From Ailurus styani (taxonomy: Eukaryota > Chordata > Mammalia > Carnivora > Ailuridae): a stretch of DNA of 64,000 nt. The stretch lies in contig LNAC01000064.1 in NCBI GenBank assembly GCA_002007465.1, positions 4,009,606 through 4,073,605 of the forward strand, written 5' to 3'. Positions 11,018 through 22,650 of the stretch are shown here, piece after piece; positions within the stretch are counted from its first letter, which is position 1, and every line of letters starts with the position of its first letter. The translations under genes were made by a program, and so were the position numbers. The notes beneath the pieces were generated by a model, which did no database searches, had not been told where the DNA came from, and saw only the letters and a program-made list of their open reading frames with translations.

Positions 11018-11235
11018 AAAAGTGTATTGTGTTGATTTTACAAAAATGCAAAAATACAACCCAGATGTTTTGTGAACATAATCAGCGGTCTTTCTTCAAA
11101 TTAAAATTAACCTTAATTTCCTAGTGAAAGTATCACTTTTTAGCAATTCAGAATTTAAAATTCTACTTCAACAAAACTACTAGTATCGTTTATGCCAATG
11201 AGAACATAAGCCTATTAAAACAGAGAACGTCCTCC
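10984..11235 (+). repeat. Tandem duplication, copy 1
   Basis: About 250 bases, starting in the last bases of the SINE at 10842-11017 and ending 'taaaacagagaacgtcctc'. Repeated next door at 11238-11497. Confidence 0.93.
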
Positions 11236-11237
11236 TG

Positions 11238-11497
11238 TTCCCTCCCCACTTCCTCACTTCCCTCGCAAGAAATAAAAAATAAGTGTATTGTGTTGACTTG
11301 TATAAAAATGCATAAATACAACCCAGATGTTTTGTGAACATAATCAGCGGTCTTTCTTCAAATTAAAATTATCCTTAATTTGCTAGTGAAAGTATCACTT
11401 TTTTTTTAGCAATTCAGAAATTAAATTCTACTTCAAGAAAACTACTAGTATCATTTATCCCAATGGGAACATAAATCTATTAAAACAGAGAACATCT
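11238..11497 (+). repeat. Tandem duplication, copy 2
   Basis: Second copy, offset about 263-265 bases. It shares 'cccagatgttttgtgaacat', 'aatcagcggtctttcttcaa' and 'actactagtatc' in order, with scattered substitutions and small indels. It carries only the SINE tail, so the duplication followed that SINE insertion. Confidence 0.93.
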
Positions 11498-11515
11498 TCA
11501 TAAAGGAGTCGTATC

Positions 11516-11730
11516 GGGCGCCTGGGTGGCTCAGTGGGTTAAAGCCTCTGCTTTCGGCTCAGGTCATGATCTCAGCGCCCTGGGATCAAGGCCCGCATCG
11601 GGCTCTCTGCTCAGCAGGGAGCCCGCTTCCTCCTCTCCCTGTCTCTCTGCCTGCCTCTCTGCCTACTTGTGATCTTTCTCTCTGTGTCAAATAAATAAAT
11701 AAAATCTTTAAAAATAAAAAATAAATAAAT
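11516..11730 (+). mobile_element. Recent CAN-SINE
   Basis: Full-length copy with exact target duplication 'aaaggagtcgtatc' at 11502-11515 and 11731-11744. Confidence 0.96.
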
Positions 11731-11744
11731 AAAGGAGTCGTATC

Positions 11745-12714
11745 TGCCCCACAGCTAGAAACAGCAAGATACTAGAATTAAGCTGTAAAAAATGTTGCTA
11801 CCCAGTCTGACAGCTCTACTGTCATGGAGTGCTGACTGCAGTAGCTGCTGTACTAAATGACTAGCTTATAACTCAACAATAAGACACTGCTTACAATGAA
11901 CAAAGCTGATCCCTGAAGAAAGGTTTTCTAAGCACTTTACAGGACCAATTCATAGCAACAACAACAACAAAAACAAAAACAGCTAAATAAGTTGTCAGCA
12001 GTCTTCACAAGTTTTTCTTCTATAGGCCTTATACCCATGATAAACTAGGTAAGAGTTCAGTAGAACAATCTATCCTTATTCTGAAAAGGATATAAAAAAA
12101 ATTAGAGGAAGTTCAGTGGATATGCAATAAAATTATCTATGATTAAGGAGTCTGAAGAGCATTTTAATATATATGTGAATGAAACCTAAAAAATGAAAGA
12201 ACAATCCTTACCAAAAACAATATGGATTTTCTTGAAGACTGAAGAGTACCTACTACTACAATTCAATAAAGAACAAAACTTGTCCAAAATTACTTTAAGA
12301 TGGGAGAAAAAAAGAATAAATTTTTGACTAATGGCTTTTAGACACATAAAAAAGTTTTAATGGGAACTTTAAAAAAAAGAAATTGATGGGTTTCAATTCT
12401 CTGTTTGTAGACATGACTAGATCAATTAACTTCCTAAAGTAAACCCTCCTACCGCTATGATTTCCTTCTAACTACTTTACTTTTCAACCCAGCACTCCAT
12501 TTTCCCACAATGTGGAAGGTAGGAGACAATCATAAATTAAAATATAGGTGACAACACCTGGATAGTAAAAAAAAAATGGAGGCCACAGGAGGGAACATTC
12601 AGGATATACAATTAATTCAGACTGAGGGTTGGGGAAGGGAAGCAAGAAGACCACAAGAAGAATAATGCAGGAACTTGAGTCCAGGGGTAAGAACCAAGTA
12701 TCTTAAATGATGTT
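11745..12714. other. VPS13B: Unique intronic sequence, nothing recognised
   Basis: AT-rich with a short (caa)n run near 11956. No coding or repeat signature seen up to the U2 fragment. Confidence 0.5.
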
Positions 12715-12730
12715 CAGAAAGAGCAATCCT

Positions 12731-12763
12731 ATCGCTTCTCAGCCTTTTGGCTAAGATCAAGTG
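12731..12763 (+). pseudogene. RNU2: U2 snRNA 5'-end retropseudogene, tailless, 33 bases
   Basis: The 33 bases match the first 33 nucleotides of U2 spliceosomal RNA ('atcgcttctc', 'ccttttggctaagatcaagtg') with one visible change (G to A at position 11). The match stops abruptly and has no poly(A). An exact 16-base direct repeat, 'cagaaagagcaatcct', flanks it at 12715-12730 and 12764-12779. This is a target-site duplication, so the fragment arrived by retroposition. It is far too short to be a functional U2 gene. Confidence 0.93.
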
Positions 12764-12980
12764 CAGAAAGAGCAATCCTGTTCATTCACTCTGTTTACTT
12801 CTCCTTTCTCTTCTAAAGAGAAAATTTAGAAATTTTTTAGAAAATCCTTCAAATAAGAAAGTTGATTAAACACACACAAACAAACCCCATCACTGGCCCC
12901 TGGCTAGGACTTCATATTTTCTATATGGCAATAACAACATAACAAGGACTATACTTTTGTTTAGTATCACATAAAAAAGT

Positions 12981-13095
12981 TCTGATAAGAAATATTTTAA
13001 CTTCTATAAAACAATCCTACTACAGTGCATTCTGATATAACAGCTCAAGATAGCTACCCCAAATATGCCTATATTTTAAGCTCTCTTCTAAAATC
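12981..13095 (+). repeat. Unclassified dispersed repeat, copy A
   Basis: About 110 bases sharing 'cagtgcattctga', 'gataagaa' and 'taaaatc' in the same order with 16107-16221. Looks like two old copies of one family that I cannot name. Confidence 0.55.
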
Positions 13096-13169
13096 CTAGG
13101 CAAATGCTTCTAAATAGGCATCTCTTTTGGTTAAAAAATACATTACAGAATAAAACATGCATGCTAAAG

Positions 13170-13335
13170 AAGTGGTTCTCAAACAGTGGAAGTTTCCTTG
13201 GCACATTTTTGGTTGTAACAACTTGGAAGGTACTCCTGGTATCTAGATATCAAAGATGCTGCAAAATCATCCTAAAATGTACTAGATAGTCCCCATGACA
13301 AAGAATTATCTGATCCAAAATGTCAACAGAACCAC
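13170..13335 (+). mobile_element. MER5A (hAT-Charlie DNA transposon)
   Basis: Matches the MER5A consensus from 'agtggttctcaaac' through 'cacatttttggttgtaacaa' and 'acaaagaattatctgatcca' to 'aaaatgtcaacag'. Non-autonomous, no coding capacity. Confidence 0.88.
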
Positions 13336-14520
13336 TATCAAAACATTTTTTTTGCTCTAAAAAAACACTGAAGTAACCTGAAGTAACCAGTAAATTACTT
13401 ACTGTTAGAATTTCTGTGCTGTAGTCTATTTCTAGAATCTGTCAAGATGATAAGAAAGGCACTATTTAGTGAAATCCCAAAGAGAATATTGTCATGGCAC
13501 AAAACAGGAAGGTAAAGATTGCTGGGAAGGCTTAGTGGTTATATTTAATGTAATCCACTGCAGCTGATGGCTCAGAAAGAAATCAATTGCTTCAAAACTG
13601 CAATTGGCAGTCACGCTGCAAAAAGGTAAATTTTATTTTTAATTTAGAACTAACAGGGTTTTTTTTTTTCCCCTTGATGTAGATGGATTTCTTTGAACTG
13701 CTAACACCACACACTGACATCAGGGCAAAAAATGTAGATGAAAAATTTTGATTCACCATTCCCTATAGTGATTTTGTCAAATAAGATATATAGATCACAC
13801 TCTCCTTCCAGAATACCTTCAAAATATATCTTTTCAATATTATTCATCTTACTAAAACACATGCTTGGAAATAGTGCAGATGCTAATCACAATAGCTGCT
13901 TACCTTAGTATTTATTGAAGTGAATGAAGTTTAGAACAAGATGCCCCAAACTAAAATACAGGGTCTAGACCTCTCGGAAAAAAAAAATTAAAAGAATTAA
14001 AATTTCACTTGGTATGTTTTACATAAAAACTGGTAAGATAATACTTCATAAGTACAAAAGTCCTACTACAGTCCAAGAACAGCCAAACTAATGGAACCTT
14101 AGAAACCATCCTGAGCAGGACTTCTCAAAGGAGAGTATTTATACGTTGGCATACATACACATTGGCATATACAGTGTAAGCCAAGGAGTATTCCAAATGA
14201 CAAAAAAAGCACAGTAGGTCTTAGCTGAGGAGCAACCTAACCTAGTCACTAAATAAAAGAGCAAAGTAAGAAATTCTTTGCAGTGACCTACCACCTACTA
14301 GTGCCATTCCACTAAGGTTGTGTAATTTGGACCTTTCCATCCCTCAAAGGCTCTACATTACCTAAAGATTACTACTGGGCTTCCCTGGTGGAATGCTATA
14401 CCAACCCATCCTCATTGATGTGCCCCTCTTTTGTTTGCAGTTTATATCTGCTTAAAAGCAAAAGACTGCTATTAAACCTTCCGAGATTTAACTCTTTTAT
14501 CCATTACTAACAGCTATACC
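13336..14520. other. VPS13B: Unique intronic sequence, nothing recognised
   Basis: No exon signature, SINE or LINE noticed. Confidence 0.45.
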
Positions 14521-14524
14521 TCAA

Positions 14525-14690
14525 CCTCAGGTAAGTTAATGAACCTCTACCAAGGTTTCCTCATATGTTTAAAAAAGAGTGAGAAGAGTAAATATACTTC
14601 ATAGGATCGTCCTGACATTTAAGTAATCTAATGTATGCACAGAGCATGAGATGGTGTCTGGCACACAGTAAGCACTCAATAATTACTTGT
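14525..14690 (+). mobile_element. MIR SINE fragment
   Basis: MIR order visible: 'gtaagttaatgaacctct', 'tttcctcat', then 'gtgtctggcacacagtaagc' and 'actcaataatta'. Confidence 0.8.
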
Positions 14691-14851
14691 AGTTACTCAT
14701 AAAGGAGTTGAATCAATTTAGAAAAATTTAAATTCATATAGAACATATGGTATATCTAAGTATACCAACCTGACTAAAAACTAGAAGTACACTTCATACA
14801 ATACTCTTCTGTAGATAGCTCAAAATTAGTGTGGGCTATGAAGATGTTTTC

Positions 14852-15035
14852 GGGGCACCTGGGAGGCTCAGTCAGTTAAGCATCTGCCTTCGGCTCAGGT
14901 CATGATCCCAGGGTCCTGGAATCCAGCCCAAGTCAGGGCTGCTTAGCAGGGGGTCTGCTTCTCCCTCTGCCCTTCCCCCACCCCCCACTCCTGCTTGCTC
15001 TCTCTCTCTCAAATAAATGAATAAAATCTTTAAAA
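14852..15035 (+). mobile_element. CAN-SINE, older copy
   Basis: Head 'ggggcacctgggaggctcag', 'cagttaagcatctgcc', CT linker and 'aaataaatgaataaaatctt'. Confidence 0.93.
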
Positions 15036-15889
15036 GCAAGAATCTTCAGCAAGATTTGGAAGGCAGAAATGAAGTAACTGCTGTATTTCACACTCAGAAT
15101 GCCAGAAGGACAAGAGGTGGTATTGCTGTTCACAAAGGTTTCTGCTGATCTGCTGCTGGTCACCTAGTTGGCACAGGTTGCAGCCAGCCCCATGGCAACT
15201 CCAGGTTTGCCAAACCTCCTCCTTCAACTTCTCTGACTCCGGGACTAGGAGCATTGTTCATTGTTCATTGTGATTAAAGGACACCATATTCTCTCACAAG
15301 ATAACTATATCATCAAAGTTGGGAATATTAAGAGACCAAGTTCCACCAATGCCAATGCTCACAGGTTCCCATTTTGTCTTTGCTTCCCCTTAATTCATGT
15401 CTGTCTTCCCTTCTTGACTTTCTGCCTTGCCGATTTCAGGTAACAGCACCAAATAGGAAAGAAATGGAGAAATCTTTTTAATAAATCCCTTTTATGTGTA
15501 CCTCCTAGTGGTCTACTTCTTTGATTAAACCTTGACTGAAGCACAATTTCCTCAAGGTGCATATTATGTACTGGTTGAGAATATTCAATTACACTATAAA
15601 TTAAAAAAAAATGATAAAATTCCTAAGAAATGTTAGCCATAGATAGTAAATTAATATCTTATGAGATATAGGTAGGTAGAACTCATAAAATGTGTAAGCA
15701 AGCAGCTTATAAAACACAGGTAGAAGTCACAAGACATGTTAAATATAGATCATAAACTAGTAGTCTGTAAGGGTCAAAGGAGAGAAAACAAACAATTGCA
15801 TGCCGCACGATGTTGGTAGTGTGGTCTGTCCCTCTAGCATCCTATCCTAAATGTGCTGACTGCCTTCTCTCTACCCTCTTGCTTCTGAC
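15036..15889. other. VPS13B: Unrecognised intronic sequence
   Basis: Short open frames on the minus strand around 15040-15254 look loosely protein-like in two frames, but I could not assign them. A direct repeat 'cattgttcattgttcattg' lies near 15253. Confidence 0.4.
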
Positions 15890-16050
15890 TTTTGTTCTGA
15901 TCTTGATTGCTCTGATGCAAAGTTTTGCATAAATCTGACTTGCAACCTGCTGTATAGAGTTGGTGATTTATTGACTATTTTGGAAACAAGTCCATGACAA
16001 GCAGTATCTTAAGCTGAAATTGCTGTGTGAGGATTTTGTTAACCTGACAC
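15890..16050 (+). repeat. Long inverted repeat, left arm
   Basis: The reverse complement of this segment matches 16673-16838 along its length: 'gtcaggttaacaaaatcctc', 'caataaatcac', 'gcaggttgcaagtca', 'aatcagaaca'. Roughly five of six bases agree by eye. Confidence 0.85.
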
Positions 16051-16106
16051 TGTAAAAAAATTAAATATGCACTGTAAATAATTTATAAAATATATAATGC
16101 GTGATC

Positions 16107-16221
16107 AAAAAGTTTTGATAAGAACTTTATCTTTTATCAAACAATTCTAGTACAGTGCATTCTGAAATAATAGCCCCACGATAACTACTCCAAAATGCCC
16201 ACATCAAATAGCCTAAAATCT
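16107..16221 (+). repeat. Unclassified dispersed repeat, copy B
   Basis: Similar to 12981-13095 (shared core 'cagtgcattctga'). It lies between the two inverted-repeat arms. Confidence 0.55.
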
Positions 16222-16672
16222 GCACAACATTAAATTTGTTATCTTACTGACAGATTGGGATACCCAAGTAAAACAGAATCCTGAAAAGCTGAATGGAGTA
16301 AAAAAAGGCTAATATTTGGTGAGAGGAAATAGGTACGCAATAGTTATTTACTTCAATAGCTTGAGAAAGTGAAAACTATCATGAGAGATTGCACTTGCTT
16401 AACTTTAATTACTTTCCCATGTTCATACCATTGCTTGGCTTCTAAGTTTCAGAAAAAGAGTTTGATCAACTGCTGAGTTAAAAAGATCTCCTACTGCTTT
16501 TATCTTTTAGAAAAGCTACTGTCTACAAAGACCTCCCCCAAGAAGCATGGAGTATGCACGATAGAACTGCTCATGTCTGGTTGCTTGTATCCCAGCCTGC
16601 ATTCATTACTTCACCCCATTAACATTCCACGCTGAGAGTCCTTTGCCAGTTTTATGAGGCGAAACCACAAAA

Positions 16673-16838
16673 TGTCAGGTTAACAAAATCCTCACCCAGC
16701 AATTTCACCTTAAAATACTGCCTGTCAAAGACTTGCTTCCAAGATATTCAATAAATCACTAACCTTATAAAGCAGGTTGCAAGTCAAATAAAGGCAAAAA
16801 TTTGCATCATAGCAAATCAACATTAATCAGAACATAAG
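16673..16838 (-). repeat. Long inverted repeat, right arm
   Basis: Partner of 15890-16050, separated by about 620 bases. Homology ends on both sides without an obvious tail or target duplication. Confidence 0.85.
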
Positions 16839-16984
16839 CTAATTATTTAGAACTACAGCTCTATGGTGATTTCAAGTGTATCTGGTAGCCTATCTCGGTT
16901 TTTAATTGTGCTTACAGTTATACATTTATACTTTTATAATTTATACATTTCCAACCCTCTATTACAACCAGTTCAATCCTTCAG

Positions 16985-17110
16985 ATGCCTGATTTGAGTC
17001 AGTATGATACAGAGCGCTTGGAGACATCAACATACTAATTCAATTCCTGGTTCTGCCACTTATTAACTCTGTGTCTTTGAGATGGTTAATAACTTCCCTA
17101 AATAAGAAAC
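16985..17110 (+). mobile_element. MIR SINE fragment
   Basis: 'ttctgccacttattaactct', 'gtgtctttgagatggttaat' and 'aacttccctaaat' follow the MIR core order. Confidence 0.65.
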
Positions 17111-19246
17111 CTCATCTCTGCATGTATAGTTATGGAGTTAAGAAAGTCAGGGTAAGTATGAAAGGGAAAAAGCAAGTGAAAGGAACAGTTTGTGGCATAA
17201 GCATCAGTGAAAATACACCTATTAAATGCATCCACTTGCACTTTTTTCTTTGTTCAACAGGAATGACACAATATGAATTGGCCAGCTGGCCAGGCCTACG
17301 TACTGTTTGATCATCCTCCAAGTTAATGATCACTGGCATCACTAGTATTTGGCTTTCATGACAATTATTAAACCATGATGGATAACTATGCTATAAGCAA
17401 GTATCTTTAAGTGGAATAGCGCATGCTTGAATATGTATCTTCACACTCCCTTTTGATCATGTTACAGACCTCTGAAGAAGCTTCACAGTGGACTTTATCC
17501 ACTCTTAAGACTAACAAAATGGACAGAAATTTATCCAAAAGAAACTTGAAACCTACCCTATACCCTGGGCTGGAGTTAGCTGCCTAATAGTTCCCTCATT
17601 ATATATTTACTGGACAACTGTGAAGTACCAGGCATTACAGCTTTCTCAGAACTGTCATCAGGTCCTGGAGAGGATCATCACTTCTCCATGCCTTAACTGT
17701 CTCTACCAGAAAAATGGGTAGAAAAGGTGAGGGCCCCAAACTGAATATGTATAGGGAACTGACATGAGAGCAGCTCATATTCACTGTCCCACACTAGTTT
17801 CCCAAAGGAAAGTAAATCATACTCTGATTTTGTTCAATACTTTTCTGATAAAAATGTATTTATATAGGTCATGCTAATGACTTTTGTGATTTAGCATAGG
17901 GTGCAGAGGATAACATACATCAGAGTGAACTATCAAGGACTTAAGAATGTTTAAGAACCACTGCTGTATGTTTCCCATGCATCCTTGTTTTCAGACTAAT
18001 AATTACTATTTCTCTTCTTTTAATCCATTCCAACTTCTCCAAATTCCTTTGTGAATTCAGATAAACTAGAACAGCAAAAGAAACCAACATGCAACTCTTA
18101 CAACAGCTAAGGCTTTATATATTTATGCCTCCCACCTCTAATAAAAAAATATACAAATCTTTGATACAGACATGTGGTGTACATTCATATTAAATTCCTA
18201 ATTCAACAATTTAGTGACAATTCATGCTCACAATCTTATAAGCAAAATTTTTAAAAGAAAATTGATTAATATTAAAAACTTAAATAAAACACTGTAATCA
18301 TTGTTTACATTAGACTAATAGGACCAAAAACCATGAACACTCCTCAAATTAAAATTTTACTTTTATCTTTCTCTTCTGTTCTCCTAAGTAAAGATTTGGA
18401 GACTTTCTATATGCAAAGTTAGGTTTATACATCCAGAGCAACATAAAGATCAGCAATATAGTCTTGATTCTGCAAAAACTCAGAGAACAGAGCCTATACT
18501 TAAGAATAAACTGTCAGCTGCAATTAAGTGAAAACATTAGTGATCTAGTAGAACCCTAAATCTTAATTATTAAACCTGGTCTTACTAAATGAATACATTT
18601 TAACAGAGCGTCTATACATTTTAGTGAGGTAGGAGATCTTAAGTACCTCATGAAAAATATACCTATTTAGCCATATACTATTAGTAAAGAGCAGTCAATA
18701 ACAAATGACTCTAAGAATGAAATTATATAAATAAAGACAAAAGCAAGCAAACCAACAACTGGGGTTCTCATCAGAATGATACAACGAAGGAGCACACCAC
18801 TTTGGACACAGGCAAATAGGCCCTGACCTTACTGTGTTCTCTAACACTTAAAAGCAACCTGTTTGACTTCCTACAATAAATTATGACACAGAAGGCAAAA
18901 AGAGACTTCTCAGGAATTTACACTTTGATCAGCAACTCAAAGGACACAAAATCCCACCTTCCTTCCTGCATACACACACAAGAAATCTAAGAAGTCTAGA
19001 AACCCTTTACGTTACAAACAGATAGAAATGAGATTGAATACAATCAATTATGTGTTATGGCTAAGTCTTAATCCTCAAAATATCCCATCTCACATTTCTC
19101 GTATGGTAGGAGTTAAATAAATGCTCCATAAGCTTACTAAGCAAAACTATGTCATTTGCAAGTAAAGTGAAATTATAAATGCTACCAAATGCAAATTGAA
19201 AATTCAGTCTCAGCACTGAAAATGAATATAATTTTATCTAAGTGTA
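17111..19246. other. VPS13B: Intronic sequence, little recognised
   Basis: AT-rich. A possible very weak MIR-like stretch near 17590-17740. No gene seen. Confidence 0.45.
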
Positions 19247-19262
19247 AAAAACTAAGAATAAA

Positions 19263-19416
19263 GATTTATTTATTTGAGAGAAAGTGACAGAGAGAGAAGC
19301 AGACTCACTGCTGAGCATGGAGCCCAACAAGGGGCTTGATCCCAGGAGCCTGAGATCATGACCTGAGACAAAATCAAGAGTCGGACACTTAACCAAATGA
19401 GCCAACCAGGCACCCC
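19263..19416 (-). mobile_element. CAN-SINE, minus strand
   Basis: 'gatttatttatttgagagaa' start, ends 'gccaaccaggcacccc'. Flanks 'aaaactaagaataaa' and 'aaaactgagaataaa' form a near-exact target duplication. Confidence 0.93.
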
Positions 19417-19430
19417 AAAACTGAGAATAA

Positions 19431-20829
19431 ATTTAAAGTATTTTTAACCTTTTAACAGGTAAAAGAACACATGGTCATTATCTAAAATACTGATGAACTT
19501 ATTTAAGCTGATTCCGAAAACTGTACATAAAAGAAACTTAAGGTTTTAAAACAACCTAAAACCGTATGAACCAATATGAATTTTAAGCAGATAGATTTTC
19601 AGTGATTTTATGGAATGCTCCAGAATCAGACTTTGGTAACAGAATCTGCAACTGCCAATATAACATTTTTCTTGTAGAAGTGGCCAAATGTTTAACAATA
19701 ATTGGTTAAATCATATGAATGCTAAACATTTGTTTAGCGTTAAAGATTGCAGTAATCACCAGCTCAAAACCAAACTTAAACTTTTAGTAACCAAAGGTCA
19801 AGGGCAAGCAGATTTGCAAAAACAAAACAATAAAATGCCTGACCCAAAGGTGACCTGGAAGAAAAAAAGGAAGAGAAATTTTAGCTTTTTCACACTGCAA
19901 AATATCAAAGCAAAACAACTGCTTTAAAAAGTCTTGTTCATGATAATCATATATTTATGTGAGCTAAAATTTTAATAAACATTTGAGGAAAACCACAGTA
20001 TTTGTAAGGCTCACCATTCTATAAATGCAGAGCAGCATTTATGGTTAAATGCTTCCTCTTTTAAATAAATGGGATGGCAGTTTAAAAAGAAAGACTAGGA
20101 GTTCCACTCAACATATTCAAAGTAATTAGTCTCATTAAAATTGCCAGAAGTACTATTCCATCTTAGTCTGTTAGTAAGTAGTTTGAATTAAGTAGGATAA
20201 AAGTTAAGTCAAAAAGGACAAAAACAGCAAATATTTACACAGGAAACACAATACATAAACTTTAGTTGGCCAAAACCACAGGAAGAAGAAAAAGGAGGAA
20301 GAAATTATTGGTGCATTATTTTAAAAATCTATGTAACAAAGGTGAGGATTAACAAAGGAGGGAAGGTCCTGAACCTTCTACCATAGCCTCCACTGATCAC
20401 CCTGACATTAGCAAAAGAACATAAGCGAATAAGAAAAACATTAAGATTCTGGGAAACTAATGTACTTAGAGGTAGACCCTTATCCACAGGTCTGCCTTCA
20501 ACTGAAAACCAACCATCATATTTTGAATTTAATGCTCTGGGAAACTGGAGGCCATAATCCTGAAGAGACATCATCCTCAACTAAGATTCACAAGTTCCAC
20601 AACACAAGAAGACACAGATGATAGGTCTGGAGCCTATTGTAAGCAATCACTTCCTCACATACTTTCAATATTGGAACACAATGTGACACAAAGGAGTTAA
20701 ATAATATTAACAATAAGCAAGTATTTATTAAATGCCTACTAGTACTGAAAAATAGCATGGTGATTAAAAGGGACACAGTCCCATCCACATGAAGCACATA
20801 TCCGGTACCTAAAATATAACATTTTATCC
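19431..20829. other. VPS13B: Unique intronic sequence, nothing recognised
   Basis: No convincing coding frame or repeat noticed. Confidence 0.45.
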
Positions 20830-20990
20830 ACTTAATTCTGTAAGATATTATCTTCCCAGTTTTCCAGAAAGGAAACCAGGGCCAAGAGAGGTTAACCACC
20901 TTGCCCAATATCACAAAGTCAATAGGAAGTCAGTAAGTAGAACTTAAATTCAAATCCAATACTATGACTCTTGCCTGCAGCCTATAACCT
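20830..20990 (-). mobile_element. MIR SINE, reverse orientation
   Basis: Reverse MIR pattern: 'ccacttaattctgtaagata', 'gaaaccagggccaagagagg', 'ttaaccaccttgccca', 'tcacaaagtc'. Confidence 0.8.
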
Positions 20991-21029
20991 TTGTTCTATA
21001 GTCAGTATATTCTATATGAGGATTGTACC

Positions 21030-21195
21030 ACCCTCTAGGGGCATTTTTGGAAATTAGTGTTTCTGTTTGTCACAATCATTAGGAGACACTACAGACGTCA
21101 GGTATCAACCAAGAATGTTAAAAGTTGTTCAATGCTCAACAAAGAATGGTCCTGCATCCTCCACAGTTTTCAAATATCCTGCCAGGCATTTGTGT
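21030..21195 (+). mobile_element. Diverged MER5-like hAT fragment
   Basis: 'ggggcatttttgg', 'gtttgtcacaatcattagga', 'caacaaagaatggtcctgca' and 'tatcctgccaggcatttg' follow MER5 order loosely. Confidence 0.5.
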
Positions 21196-22456
21196 GAATG
21201 AAAATTTGTTTATAATTATTTGAACCTAGACTCTAACTCCATTTTACATCAAAATCCAGAGTGGTTTTCACCCATTTTTTAAAAACCCCAAGAGTTCCAG
21301 AAATTTCACTATTATACAGAAGAAAAAATATGAATCATTGAGAATTTGACCAAGAGGCATTACCATTTTTGAAAATCACATCACACATAACTATTCCATT
21401 TGAGTGTTTGCACTGCCAATTTATCAAACATGTAGGCAGGTGGGACTTATAAATGTCTCAATGTAACGCACGTGGCAGGCACAATGTCTTATCATATCCT
21501 CCAGTTACATTCTAAATATTAAAATATATGTATTTAAATTACTTTCCTCTTATTTATCCCTTAATAGGAATATGGTGTTATATTGATTTCTTCCTAAGTT
21601 ATCAGCTTTAAAGGGTACGTTAACTATGAATTCTACATCACGATAGTAAAGGGCCTTAGAAAATACCGGTCATAGAAAGGGGCATTAGATCTGATAGGGT
21701 TGAGAACCACACAACACTATATCATTGTGCACCTAATCATGACACAACTAGGCTATATTCTTGGACTCACTATAACATAATCAGAACCATCCCAATTAAA
21801 AGAATCAACTCTACTCATGAAGATTTTTCGTATGTTACCCTCAATGGCAAGATAGTTCTTTATATTGAACTAAAGTTCCTTATTCCAGAATTCAAATTTG
21901 TTTATTCTGTCTCAAGATGAGATCTGTGCAGGACAGGAACAGCTAAAGGTACTATACAGAGGCTATATTTTAATCACTGGAATAGGTCAATATCTCTTTT
22001 ATTTACTGTATTTCCTGGTTAAGTGTTCAATGAATGTTTGTTCACAGAACGGTAACTGATTCCACAGCATTCTTATTTAACATCAGTATGTTCGTGAACT
22101 GAATAATCCAATACAACTATTTGTAAATGTCTTCTCAGAATTTTTTGATTGAGTACATAGAGCCAAATATTACTCCTATCCTATAAGAAAATTCACAAAA
22201 AAAAGGCTTAATTTGCAGAGGTAATAAATTAGAGCAGGCATACAATGGCAATAGCTTAATATCTGAGTTTGAAAACTAAAGTCACGTTTTAAAATGTTAA
22301 TTGTGAATTAAAGTTTCCAAGGGTCCCCTAATTTTCCTAACACAAAATACAATAATTGTTTAGAAATATATACATATGTCTAAAGGAAATAAGTATCCTC
22401 TACTAGCTTACAGATTTTACAGAACCTTGCTACATACACCTAGATTATGATAAAAT
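21196..22456. other. VPS13B: Unique intronic sequence, nothing recognised
   Basis: AT-rich, no assignable element. Confidence 0.45.
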
Positions 22457-22650
22457 TTTTTAATTTTTATTTATTTATTTTTTAGAGAGAGAGAAGCGGG
22501 GAGGGGAAGAGGGAGAAGGAGAGAGAATCTTAAGTAGGCTCCACACCCAGCCCAGAGCCCAATGCACCAGCTTGATCTTACAATCAGAGTTCATGACGTG
22601 AGCTGAAATCACAAACCGGACCCTTAATCGACTGAGCCACCCAGGTGCCC
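22457..22650 (-). mobile_element. Older CAN-SINE, minus strand
   Basis: 'tttatttatttattttttag' tail side, (GA)n with inserted G-rich stretch, 'gactgagccacccaggtgcc' head. More diverged than most. Confidence 0.9.

Noticed and set aside
15030..15254. Two overlapping minus-strand frames near 15.1 kb resembling coding sequence
   Set aside because: Neither matches a protein I know. Composition alone is not enough at this length.
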